A stretch of 64,000 nt of DNA from contig JADGDD010000006.1 of NCBI GenBank assembly GCA_016745075.1, positions 1-64,000 on the forward strand, in the 5' to 3' direction. The notes under the pieces were generated by a model. That model was not told the DNA's origin, ran no database searches, and worked only from the letters and a program-made list of their open reading frames with translations. Shown here in pieces: positions 25,796 through 33,683 of this stretch; the first letter of the stretch is position 1, and every line of letters starts with the position of its first letter. This DNA is from Planctomycetota bacterium (GTDB lineage: Bacteria > Planctomycetota > UBA11346). Both the position numbers and the translations under genes were made by a program.

Positions 25796-26845
25796 CTACT
25801 CGTATTTACGAGTAAGGTTGTATTTGACTGTTGCATTTTTTTCGTTTTTTTGTGTAGCTTCCCATTGTTTCAATGTGTGTTGAATTTCAGGTATTGAGAA
25901 TACGGTTATTTTACTACGGTCTATTGACCAATTCCGTACGTTGCAAGAAAGCATTTGTTCTAGGTCCTGGCTGTGGTGTGCATGGATCTCTGAGAGTATG
26001 TTTTTGAGCTTAGCTACTTGTGCTTGTGCCTCTGCTCGTCCTTTTTGGTCTCTTTCCTCTTTGTCAGCATATGCTTTTTGTTTCTGTTTTTCAGCTTCTT
26101 TTTTATTGAGATTCTTTTGGGCTTTGGCAATGGCAGTACTTACGTCGGAACGGCATGGCCGGGTGCGTTCACCTGCTTCGATACGTTTCTTTTTACAGTA
26201 TGCTATTGCTTGTTTCAGGATGTTTTTTTCTGTATTTTTATATAATATAATTAAATCATTGATATCTTGTTCAAATACACATAGGTCATTGTCAATAAAC
26301 CACTGAATAATGTCTTGTGAGTGAGCCTGTAAAGGTTTTGCATGCATGCATGCATCTTTTAAAGGACTAGGACTAGGAGATATAAGGCCTATGTTTTGTC
26401 CTGCTGTATGTCCTTGTTCGTGTTCTGAATTTCGGTACACGTTATGAGGATCCTGTGGTTGTTTGTGTCCTGCGCTGTGGTTGTTTCTGTGTTCTATTGT
26501 ATGTCCTAGTTCGTGTTCTGAATCTCGGTACACGCCACCGCATAGGATACTGACTTCTGCTTCTGTAAATGGACAGGCAGGACGGTAGGTTGTACTAGTG
26601 TTTGTATTGCCGATATCACAAAGTAGCCATCCGTTTGCTATAGCATCGGTTCGTGCTGCTTGCAGTGTTGATTTAGCGAGCCCTGTCATTTCTGAGAGTA
26701 ACCGTATGTTGATGCTGTGGTATTTTCTCAGCGGGAATTTGTCAGAGAGTGCTAGAATGTAATTTACGAGCACGAGTTGCCCTTTGCTCATATCTCCAGC
26801 AGTGCCAGAGAGTGCTAGTGCTTTCATCCATCGTAAATACTTCAT
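25796..26845 (-). CDS. Winged-helix replication initiator-like protein
   Basis: 349 residues. ATG at 26845, four-base overlap with the gene ahead. Residues about 1-90 form a winged-helix region (GQLVLVNYILALSDKFP, NIRLLSEMTGLAKSTLQAA, NGWLL), as in phage replication initiators and DnaD-like helicase loaders. The middle holds two near-identical His-rich segments (VYRDSEHELGHT and VYRNSEHEQGHT) created by a DNA repeat. A Lys/Glu coiled coil (KAQKNLNKKEAEKQKQK) precedes the C-terminus. It is the last gene of a minus-strand early operon. The replication role is inferred from fold and position. Confidence 0.55.
   Translation of the reverse strand: MKYLRWMKALALSGTAGDMSKGQLVLVNYILALSDKFPLRKYHSINIRLLSEMTGLAKSTLQAARTDAIANGWLLCDIGNTNTSTTYRPACPFTEAEVSILCGGVYRDSEHELGHTIEHRNNHSAGHKQPQDPHNVYRNSEHEQGHTAGQNIGLISPSPSPLKDACMHAKPLQAHSQDIIQWFIDNDLCVFEQDINDLIILYKNTEKNILKQAIAYCKKKRIEAGERTRPCRSDVSTAIAKAQKNLNKKEAEKQKQKAYADKEERDQKGRAEAQAQVAKLKNILSEIHAHHSQDLEQMLSCNVRNWSIDRSKITVFSIPEIQHTLKQWEATQKNEKNATVKYNLTRKYE
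26405..26534. repeat. Pair of 37-bp direct repeats inside the replication-like gene
   Basis: 26405-26441 and 26498-26534 differ at only two of 37 positions, with starts 93 bases apart. Each contains GTTCGTGTTCTGAAT. In lambda the replication origin iterons lie inside gene O, so this pair is a candidate origin. Confidence 0.6.
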
Positions 26846-27066
26846 GTAGGCCAGACTCCACCGCAGCATGCTTGAAGTTTGTCAGGAATGATACGCCACC
26901 GGCCGTAAACGTTGCGATAAACAGCTTTACTTGAATAAGCTATTTGTGGTATAGGACTTGGGCGTTTCAGCTCCCCGGCTAGGAGCCATCGGCGAAGTGT
27001 GCGTTCTGGTATTCCACTGAGGATAGAGAGTGCGGACACGTTGTGTGGGCCTGTTGCTATGGTCAT
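26842..27066 (-). CDS. Small helix-turn-helix protein, 74 residues
   Basis: A MerR/excisionase-like motif fills the N-terminus (NVSALSILSGIPERTLRRWL, then LAGELKRPS), with a short tail (YGRWRIIPDKLQ). Four-base overlaps with both neighbours show translational coupling. It could be a DNA-binding partner of the replication protein or an excisionase. Confidence 0.6.
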   Translation of the reverse strand: MTIATGPHNVSALSILSGIPERTLRRWLLAGELKRPSPIPQIAYSSKAVYRNVYGRWRIIPDKLQACCGGVWPT

Positions 27067-27413
27067 GATATAATAATTGCCTCTCTGCGAATGAGGGTGC
27101 GATTCCCATTTGCTACAAGATCTTTGCTGTCTATAAGCCCTCTTTTAATGCGGTTTCTCATTGCGCTTTCGCCGATACGACAGAGCTTCGCTGCTTCTTT
27201 GATTCCTACGAGTTTGTCTTTTCCTTTTTTCTCTGGAATTGGCGTAGGTTTACCAGCAAGAGCAGCACTGACTACATCGTAGGCAGCGGTTAACAATTCA
27301 GGTCGTTTGTCTTGAATGTCTGCCATAAGGGTATCATTGCCCTGTAATGATGTTAAGAAAACGGCTGCTCTATTAAACGTATTATCGATAGTTGGTTCAA
27401 GGCTGTGAGGCAT
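27063..27413 (-). CDS. Excisionase-like helix-turn-helix protein, 116 residues
   Basis: ATG at 27413 after AAAGGA. The C-terminal half is a HTH_17-type motif, LVGIKEAAKLCRIGESAMRN followed by RIKRGLIDSKDLV and a wing (NGNRTLIRREAI). The N-terminus is helical. Proteins of this type act as excisionases or as DNA-binding adaptors in phage early operons. It lies second in the minus-strand operon. Confidence 0.6.
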   Translation of the reverse strand: MPHSLEPTIDNTFNRAAVFLTSLQGNDTLMADIQDKRPELLTAAYDVVSAALAGKPTPIPEKKGKDKLVGIKEAAKLCRIGESAMRNRIKRGLIDSKDLVANGNRTLIRREAIIIS

Positions 27414-27449
27414 GCGGTATCCTTTTCTTGAATGATGTGTATAGAGAAC

Positions 27450-27686
27450 TTAGGCGTGTTCTTTTTCTTCAGGATGTGTCTGGAAATATGTTTCCTGTGT
27501 TGCAAGCCAAATGGTTTCCGGGTCCACCCCGTAGGCTCGTGCTAGTTTGCGTCTGGTAGAAGCTTTTGGCTTTCGTTTTCCTTGCTCTAGTTCGCATATG
27601 GTTGTTCGATTGATATCGGGCACTTGTCTCAGTGTTAGTGCTTTACGTTCTCTCAAATCCCTAAGTGTCAGTTTTTTGTCAGTCAT
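27450..27686 (-). CDS. Cro-like XRE-family regulator
   Basis: 78 residues, first gene of the minus-strand early operon. A helix-turn-helix fold runs from LRDLRERKALTLRQV through INRTTICELEQGKRKPKAST to RRKLARAYGVDPETIWLAT. It faces the repressor-like gene at 27773 across an 87-base divergent promoter region, and the first TGTCAG repeats lie in its own 5' end. This is the usual Cro/CI arrangement, with Cro driving the lytic or early direction. Confidence 0.75.
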   Translation of the reverse strand: MTDKKLTLRDLRERKALTLRQVPDINRTTICELEQGKRKPKASTRRKLARAYGVDPETIWLATQETYFQTHPEEKEHA

Positions 27687-27766
27687 GACATATAAATACT
27701 GACTTAAAACTGACAGTCAAGTTCTATTGTCAGCTTGAAAACGGTGTTGTGTCTGTGTATTGTCAG
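27666..27766. promoter_or_regulatory. Divergent operator region with repeated TGTCAG
   Basis: TGTCAG or its complement occurs at 27666-27671, 27677-27682, 27710-27715, 27728-27733 and 27761-27766, plus CTGACT at 27699-27704. Two copies lie inside the Cro-like coding start, the rest between it and the repressor gene. ACTGACAGT (27709-27717) is symmetric about its centre. These are likely repressor binding sites. Confidence 0.6.
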
Positions 27767-27772
27767 GATTCT

Positions 27773-28204
27773 ATGGAAACAATACGAGATCGATTTGATA
27801 TAGCTTGTAGGGCTAGTGGAATGAACATGACTGCTGTAGCAAAGTTTGTTGGTATATCAAAACAGTCATTATCTGTTGGGTTGAATAAGAATGATTCGTC
27901 ATATAGGAGTCTCAGTGCTGTAGCAGATGCCCTAGAGGTGGATATTGTGTGGCTGGCAACGGGTAGTGCAAATCATGCGCCAAGTTGGCACGATGATGCA
28001 GAAACTATAGCAACTGTCCGAAGTGATGCGGCAAATAAGAATCCGTCAATAGAGATGTCGTATATTATTGGTGAAATGAAGCAACGTCTTGCCCGCATTA
28101 ATGATTCCGTTGAAGACATAAAGGTTTTTATGTCAGAAGATAATCCGGATGTGGTACGTTTACTTGATCGTATTATTGGAATCTGTAATGATGACCTGCA
28201 CTAA
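27773..28204 (+). CDS. Phage-type repressor (XRE family)
   Basis: 143 residues from the ATG at 27773 (AGGA just upstream; a GTG at 27749 is possible). There is an N-terminal helix-turn-helix (DIACRASGMNMTAVAKFVGI, SKQSLSVGLN) and an end block LEVDIVWLATGSA of the type found in small XRE regulators. A helical C-terminal part (EMSYIIGEMKQRLARINDSV) probably dimerises. No LexA-like protease Ser/Lys pair is visible, so RecA-driven self-cleavage is not supported. It likely represses the divergent early operon through the TGTCAG sites. Confidence 0.65.
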   Translation: METIRDRFDIACRASGMNMTAVAKFVGISKQSLSVGLNKNDSSYRSLSAVADALEVDIVWLATGSANHAPSWHDDAETIATVRSDAANKNPSIEMSYIIGEMKQRLARINDSVEDIKVFMSEDNPDVVRLLDRIIGICNDDLH

Positions 28205-28721
28205 CACGACTATTGAAGATCGTGTGTTTTGCCTTGCTTACTATTATGCTGCGAGCCTAGAACGTATTGCGAAAGAGCTAGGAATGCGCGAAATAGCCCT
28301 CTTTGATTCCTTGTTATCCAATGATCCAGATGCATCCTTCCTTCCTGAAATAGCATTGTTTTTTGAGGTTGATATTCATTGGCTACGGTTTGGAAAAGAA
28401 CAACCAGCATTGGAAAGACAGACAGATAAGATACAAGTAGACACTGATAGGTATTATACACAATGTCGAACAGAAACTCAGGAAGAAGCTGAAAAGTTAA
28501 GCAAAATCTCTTCTGAAGAACGCTGGCAGCCGAGCAAAGCAATCCCTTATCCCAAGGAATTGTGTGGTTTAGAGCCTATAACGCGATTTTCTCAACAGCA
28601 GGTTAAGGCAGTTGAAGACGCAGCTTCGGATGCTGTTCTTTTTGTTAAAAAAGGGAATGGTAGTTTTGTGTGTAGGAATTTAAGGCGAATTTTGGATCTC
28701 TGTAAAATTAGCGAATTATAA
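28191..28721 (+). CDS. Second XRE-like regulator-type protein
   Basis: About 176 residues from the ATG at 28191, overlapping the repressor stop. The N-terminal 60 residues repeat the repressor's layout (RIAKELGMREIALFDSLLSN ... FEVDIHWLRFGKE), suggesting duplication. The rest is polar and helical. A DNA-binding or repressor-modulating role is inferred from the fold and from co-transcription with the repressor and integrase. Confidence 0.5.
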   Translation: MTCTNTTIEDRVFCLAYYYAASLERIAKELGMREIALFDSLLSNDPDASFLPEIALFFEVDIHWLRFGKEQPALERQTDKIQVDTDRYYTQCRTETQEEAEKLSKISSEERWQPSKAIPYPKELCGLEPITRFSQQQVKAVEDAASDAVLFVKKGNGSFVCRNLRRILDLCKISEL

Positions 28722-28794
28722 TAGGGTACAGTAATATATGCTCTGGGTGAGGGTGATCAGGCTGTTTTATAGCTGACTAAAGAAAAGGGCGTAT

Positions 28795-29829
28795 ATGTCT
28801 AGTGTTTGGGTAGAGAAGAACGGTAACAAATATCGAGTTCGTTATGTGGATGCGTCTGGTAAGAAGAAAACGGCTGGTTCGTATCCAAATAAGATGATAG
28901 CTTCTGCTCAGTCAAAAAAAATGCGTGATAACCTTGTGCGTGCTCCCAGCTATATCGGTCAAGTATTAACGCTTACTGCGGTACTGGAAAGCTATTTGGA
29001 GCACCGTACGTGTTCCGGTTACGTTTCAGAGGGCCATGCATTTGAAGCAAGGCGTAGTGTAGAGTTGGCTGCAGACCGTATGGGATGGAATGTTGTCACA
29101 GACATCACACCAGAAAGTATTGATGCATGGAGTTCCGAATATAAGGTGGTGAGTGCATGGCGCGTTTTACGGGCAGTATTGCGGTATGCTCGTATCGAAT
29201 TAGATCAGCCCATACCAGAAAAAGTCATTCACCGAAAACTAAAAAAGAAAGTTGTTGTAAAGAAAGAGCCTGATCTCATGCCAGATGATCTCGTGCATAC
29301 AGCTTTAGAGCGCGCGGAGTTAAAAGGTGGGGTGCATGGCGTTGCTTTGGTTCATTGGCTTGTCACCTACGGCTGTAGGCCGATAACGTTGCTTCATATG
29401 CAAGTTGGAGATGTTGATTTAGAGGGGCAATCCGTTTTTATTCGTCATAATAAAAACAAGATGGAATACCGGCATGCGCTCGCAGAGAGAACAATCGATT
29501 TTTTGAAGCCGATTTGCAGAGGAAGGGAACCAGGTGAACGTTTATTCTGTGATCCTCGAACAGATGAGCCATGGGTTCTCTCAAATCATGGGACAGCACA
29601 ACGTATCGGAGAGTGGTATCAGAAGAACATCTCAAAAGACTTCCCTCCGCAACATGGTGGGATTTACGCTCTAAAGGACTGGTGCATTACCCGATTGGTA
29701 GAGTCTGGTTTACCGGATCATCAAATAATTCTTTTTACAGGTCACCAAGGAACTATCAGTTTGCAGCGTTACAAGAAGTCAAACTTACAGAAAACCAGAG
29801 AAATAGTCAGTAAGCTTCCTACTCTCTAA
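28795..29829 (+). CDS. Tyrosine integrase of the tRNA-His element
   Basis: 344 residues: N-terminal arm-binding strands (SSVWVEKNGNKYRVRYVDA), core-binding helices (about 60-140) and the catalytic domain. Visible active-site residues are Arg195 (TYGCRPITLL), a Lys near 220-222 (HNKNKM), His327 (FTGHQG) and the nucleophile Tyr336 (LQRYKKS). The box II motif reads YALK (301-304) rather than the usual HxxR. It lies 100 bases from attR, as expected for a tRNA-targeting element, and catalyses site-specific integration and, with a directionality factor, excision. Confidence 0.9.
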   Translation: MSSVWVEKNGNKYRVRYVDASGKKKTAGSYPNKMIASAQSKKMRDNLVRAPSYIGQVLTLTAVLESYLEHRTCSGYVSEGHAFEARRSVELAADRMGWNVVTDITPESIDAWSSEYKVVSAWRVLRAVLRYARIELDQPIPEKVIHRKLKKKVVVKKEPDLMPDDLVHTALERAELKGGVHGVALVHWLVTYGCRPITLLHMQVGDVDLEGQSVFIRHNKNKMEYRHALAERTIDFLKPICRGREPGERLFCDPRTDEPWVLSNHGTAQRIGEWYQKNISKDFPPQHGGIYALKDWCITRLVESGLPDHQIILFTGHQGTISLQRYKKSNLQKTREIVSKLPTL

Positions 29830-29897
29830 CATATAATAAAGCTAAAAAGGAAAGGTTACCCCTAGGAGCCCCTTTCCCCTGTGAGCAGATAAAGAAT

Positions 29898-29930
29898 AAC
29901 CCCCTGTAAGTATTTCACTTACAGGGGGTT
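29898..29930 (-). terminator. Strong hairpin terminator facing tRNA-His
   Basis: A perfect 14-bp stem, AACCCCCTGTAAGT (29898-29911) with ACTTACAGGGGGTT (29917-29930), loop of five. Read on the minus strand it is followed by ATTCTTTATC, so it probably ends tRNA-His transcription. It lies on the element side of the att site. Confidence 0.7.
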
Positions 29931-29932
29931 AG

Positions 29933-30011
<79 letters not shown>

Positions 30012-30067
30012 ATCCATGGGCGGCAGACTGTAACGATAGCTTTTGTCTGTCAAGAAAGATGTCGGAG

Positions 30068-30772
30068 CTACTGGGCAGAATCTTGTGGAGTGGGGGCCTG
30101 CCAAGGAACGCGTTCACCTGCAGGGGTGTCGGTTCGTTCAAACATGAGGTAACAAATAGTGCAGCCTTCTGCTTTTTTGTGTTTCTCAAAAACCGTTGGG
30201 AAGCGGGTGGGGATATCGAATTCAAAGCCAGAACCACTGTAGCAGTTGCGCCAGAGGCCTGGAAGAGTGCTCAGGTTATTGAGCACCTGAAGGCTGTAGT
30301 TATGGGTGTCGCTTGCGAATATAAAACGGCCACCCGGTTGCATAGCATGGGCAAGGTCCAGAAGGAAGCTACGGGTTACATAACGGCGGCGGCGTTGCTT
30401 GGGTTTGGGCCATGGATCAGGGAAGAGGATGTAGGTCCGGTTCAGAGACTGTGCAGGAACTCTGTGGCGTAGAAAGTGGTGGGCATCATCATTAAAGAGT
30501 CGAACATTGGCGGCGTTGTTTTTAACGCTTTTATGGGCGGTTTTAGTAACACGTATATCTATAGCTTCTACGCCAAGCATGTTTTCATCTGGGTGGCTGG
30601 CGGCAAGATTGCTGAGAAACTGCCCATGTCCAAAGCCTATCTCTAGACGGGTAGGGGCAGCACGGCCGAATAGTTCTTCCAGATTGAGAGTCTCTTCTGT
30701 CTGGGCATTGCCGATAAGCTGGGATTGGGCATCACTGCGGGTACGGTAGCGTTTCATTCCTTTACTCACCAT
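30068..30772 (-). CDS. trmB: tRNA (guanine-N7-)-methyltransferase
   Basis: 234 residues. ATG at 30772 follows AAGGAACATATC. A class I SAM-binding fold opens with RLEIGFGHGQFL (motif I), then GVEAIDIRV, NDDAHHFL and the family signature YILFPDPWPKPKQRRRRYV. A C-terminal part carries GSGFEFDIPTRFPTVFEKH. TrmB forms m7G46 in tRNA variable loops. It sits next to tRNA-His on the same strand. Confidence 0.95.
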   Translation of the reverse strand: MVSKGMKRYRTRSDAQSQLIGNAQTEETLNLEELFGRAAPTRLEIGFGHGQFLSNLAASHPDENMLGVEAIDIRVTKTAHKSVKNNAANVRLFNDDAHHFLRHRVPAQSLNRTYILFPDPWPKPKQRRRRYVTRSFLLDLAHAMQPGGRFIFASDTHNYSLQVLNNLSTLPGLWRNCYSGSGFEFDIPTRFPTVFEKHKKAEGCTICYLMFERTDTPAGERVPWQAPTPQDSAQ

Positions 30773-30851
30773 GATATGTTCCTTTGTAGAATAGAAAAAC
30801 GGCCCGCAAAACGGACCGTTCTTATTTGTTTCTTTGTATTGCTTGTCAGAT

Positions 30852-31127
30852 TTAGAGCTTTTGACGGATGCTCAGTTTTGCAGTCAATTCGCGGTAATGC
30901 TCAACGTTACGGCTGTGAATGTATTTCAACAATTTGGAGCGAGTAGCAACCATCTTAAGGAGGCCGCGACGACTATGGTTGTCTTTTTTATGAGTGCGCA
31001 GGTGATCGGTCAGATAGTTGATGCGATCAGTGAGCAAGGCAATTTGTACGTCAGAACTGCCGGTATTGGCATCTGTTCCACCGAATTCTTTGATAATTTC
31101 AGCTTTGCGTTCTTTTGTTGTGGTCAT
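30852..31127 (-). CDS. rpsO: 30S ribosomal protein S15
   Basis: 91 residues from the ATG at 31127, chosen because AAGGAG precedes it and the S15 N-terminus begins there ([15 protein letters not shown]). The family pattern is complete: [19 protein letters not shown] as [30 protein letters not shown], and RSKLLKYI with the C-terminal [12 protein letters not shown]15 is a primary 16S rRNA-binding protein of the platform. It is transcribed away from fusA; the two share a 266-base divergent promoter region. Confidence 0.95.
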   Translation of the reverse strand: MTTTKERKAEIIKEFGGTDANTGSSDVQIALLTDRINYLTDHLRTHKKDNHSRRGLLKMVATRSKLLKYIHSRNVEHYRELTAKLSIRQKL

Positions 31128-31393
31128 GGCGATTCTCCTTGGTTTATAGTGAACCCAGCGAGCGTCTTCGCCTAGTCGCTTCGCTGCGTTGGGCCGGAAG
31201 AGTAGGTTGTGACACAAGAAGTCAATATCAAATGCTTCATCTGTAGCGATCCATTGACAAATCTTTCGCAGCAACATCATGTCGCGCCTTCCAAGCTGTG
31301 GGTGCATTGCGTCCGCTTTTGGACTTTTCATCCGTCAGCCTTCTCGTAGAAGCAATTCAACAGAGTTCTCTTAACCAAGAGCATGGAGCAATC

Positions 31394-33472
31394 ATGGCCC
31401 TTAACATTAAAAAGACGCGTAACTTCGGTATTATTGCGCATATTGACTCAGGTAAAACAACCGTTTCTGAGCGTATCCTTTATTACACTGGTAAAAGCCA
31501 CAAGATTGGTGAAGTGCATGAAGGCGCTGCAACCATGGACTGGATGAAAGAAGAACAAGAGCGTGGTATCACAATTACTGCTGCTGCTACTTCTGTGAAG
31601 TGGAACGATCACTTCATGAATATCATCGATACACCGGGACACGTTGACTTTACCGCTGAGGTAGAACGTTCTTGCCGTGTACTTGATGGTGCAGTCGTTG
31701 TATTCTGTTCGGTTGGTGGTGTGCAAGCTCAGTCAGAAACCGTATGGCGTCAGGCTGACAAATACAAAGTACCTCGTATGGTATTCATCAATAAGATGGA
31801 CCGTGTTGGCGCAGACTACTTTAAAGTTGTTGGCCAAATTGAAGACAGACTTGGCGGTACACCGGTATTGTTGCAATACCCTAAAGGTGGTGGTGATGAG
31901 CTTGAGGGTATTGTTGACCTCGTTCATGAAAAATATTACACCTTCGAAGGCGACAAAGGTGAAGACCAAGTTGAGCATGAAATACCTGATGATGAAAAAG
32001 AACACGCGGCTGAATTACGCGAACAAATGATCGAAAATATTGCTCAAGAACATGAAGAGTTGATGGAAGCATATTTAGAAGAAGGTACATTAAGCCTTGA
32101 ACAGATCCAAACAGGCATCCGTCATGGTGTGTACAACTACCTGTTCCAACCTGTACTGTGCGGTTCTGCATTGCGTAACGTTGGTGTGCAGTTGTTGTTG
32201 GATGCGGTTGTGGACTATCTTCCGGATCCAGAATCTGTACATAACATGAATCAATTTGCTCTTGATGACAAACTGCAAGAAAATCCAATCCCAACAAAAC
32301 CAGACGACAATGCTCCATTGCGCGCGCTTGTCTTTAAAGTAATGACTACCCCACACGGTGAGCTGAGCTTCGTACGTGTTTACCAAGGGAGCATGAAGAC
32401 TGGTGATCAAATTTACTGCCCTAACCAGCAGAAAAAAGAGCGCGCATCTCGTCTTATTAAATTGCACGCTATGAACCAAACCCCAATTGATGAAATTGGC
32501 GCTGGTGACATTTGTGCTATCGTTGGTCTGAAATCTGCTGCGACTGGCGAAACCATTTGTATGGAAAATGACCAAGCTATCCTTGAAGGTATCACCTTCG
32601 CTGAGCCAGTTATCTCCATGGCTATCGAGCCAAAATCAAACGAAGATAAAGAAAAATTGGCAAACGCGCTTGCGAAAATGGAACGTGAAGACCCAACCTT
32701 TACCCGTCGTATTGATGAAGAAACCGGACAGCTTATCATCGCAGGTATGGGTGAATTGCACTTGGAAGTTCTTCAGCACCGTCTCTTAGATGACTTTAAC
32801 GTAGACGCGACCGTTGGTACACCAAGTGTAAGCTACCGTGAATCAATCAGCAAAGAGCTGCAAATCCGCGGTAAGCACGTTAAGCAAACTGGTGGTTCAG
32901 GTCAATATGGTGACGCAACTGTTAAGATTCGTCCAATGACTGAAGAAGAACGTCAAACTGGCGAAGAATTCATGTTCGAAGACAAAATTAAGGGTGGTGC
33001 TATTCCTAAAGAATACATCCCAGCTGTTGCTGCTGGTGCTAAAGCAGAATTGGCTCGTGGTTTTGTTGCAGGTTACCCAATCATTGGTGTGCACATCACA
33101 TTGATCGACGGTAGCTACCATGACGTTGACTCATCAGAAATGGCATTCCGCGCTGCTGGTGCGTTAGCTATTCGTCAAGGCAACCCAGACTTGGGTGTTC
33201 AGTTGCTCGAACCATGGATGAAAGTGGAAGTTGAAACACCAGAAGAATTCACCGGCCAAGTTATTGGTAGCTTGAACTCCAAACGTGCAATCATCAGCGA
33301 AACAGAAGCTCGTGGCCCAATCACCAATGTACGCGGTGAAACTCCATTAAGCGAAATGTTCGGTTACACCACTGAATTGCGTTCTCTTACTCAAGGCCGT
33401 GCTGCATTCAGCATGGAACCAGGCGATTACAAACCAGTTCCACGTAGCTTGGTAGAAAAACTCTCTTCATAA
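31394..33472 (+). CDS. fusA: Elongation factor G
   Basis: 692 residues from the ATG at 31394 (GGAG just upstream). GTPase motifs: G1 AHIDSGKTT, switch [15 protein letters not shown] and [11 protein letters not shown] domain II follows, then domains III-V including [20 protein letters not shown] and the C-terminal [14 protein letters not shown]. Length is normal. It translocates tRNA and mRNA on the ribosome. G1 reads HIDSGKTT rather than HIDAGKTT, a variant also found in mitochondrial-type EF-G and in some bacterial paralogues. The gene is not in a str operon here, as no rpsL, rpsG or tuf adjoins it. Confidence 0.95.
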   Translation: MALNIKKTRNFGIIAHIDSGKTTVSERILYYTGKSHKIGEVHEGAATMDWMKEEQERGITITAAATSVKWNDHFMNIIDTPGHVDFTAEVERSCRVLDGAVVVFCSVGGVQAQSETVWRQADKYKVPRMVFINKMDRVGADYFKVVGQIEDRLGGTPVLLQYPKGGGDELEGIVDLVHEKYYTFEGDKGEDQVEHEIPDDEKEHAAELREQMIENIAQEHEELMEAYLEEGTLSLEQIQTGIRHGVYNYLFQPVLCGSALRNVGVQLLLDAVVDYLPDPESVHNMNQFALDDKLQENPIPTKPDDNAPLRALVFKVMTTPHGELSFVRVYQGSMKTGDQIYCPNQQKKERASRLIKLHAMNQTPIDEIGAGDICAIVGLKSAATGETICMENDQAILEGITFAEPVISMAIEPKSNEDKEKLANALAKMEREDPTFTRRIDEETGQLIIAGMGELHLEVLQHRLLDDFNVDATVGTPSVSYRESISKELQIRGKHVKQTGGSGQYGDATVKIRPMTEEERQTGEEFMFEDKIKGGAIPKEYIPAVAAGAKAELARGFVAGYPIIGVHITLIDGSYHDVDSSEMAFRAAGALAIRQGNPDLGVQLLEPWMKVEVETPEEFTGQVIGSLNSKRAIISETEARGPITNVRGETPLSEMFGYTTELRSLTQGRAAFSMEPGDYKPVPRSLVEKLSS

Positions 33473-33509
33473 GTATTCTTTGTAGAATCTCGCTTTTCGA
33501 AGTTCTCTC

Positions 33510-33545
33510 AGCAGCCCTATCGGTTTTCCGGTAGGGCTGCTTTCG
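33510..33545 (+). terminator. Rho-independent terminator after fusA
   Basis: AGCAGCCCTA (33510-33519) pairs with TAGGGCTGCT (33532-33541), further closed by CGG/CCG inside, followed by TTCGT. It starts 37 bases after the fusA stop. Confidence 0.8.
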
Positions 33546-33683
33546 TCTGCTGGAGAAACATTTTTACGAGAGCCTTTTTATGGAGTATACTCATAATGGA
33601 GTAGAAAAGGAGGAGGTATCTTCGATGTTGCTATACAGAAGGAATAACATCCTTGAAGTGAGTTTTGTGCGGAGGTTTGACCA

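Noticed and set aside
25797..25814. Palindrome TACTCGTA/TACGAGTA at the convergent gene ends as terminator
   Set aside because: The two-base loop cannot form without opening pairs, and there is no U-rich tail; left unassigned.
32090..32575. Long minus-strand frames within fusA
   Set aside because: They are shadows of a strongly conserved coding sequence on the other strand.
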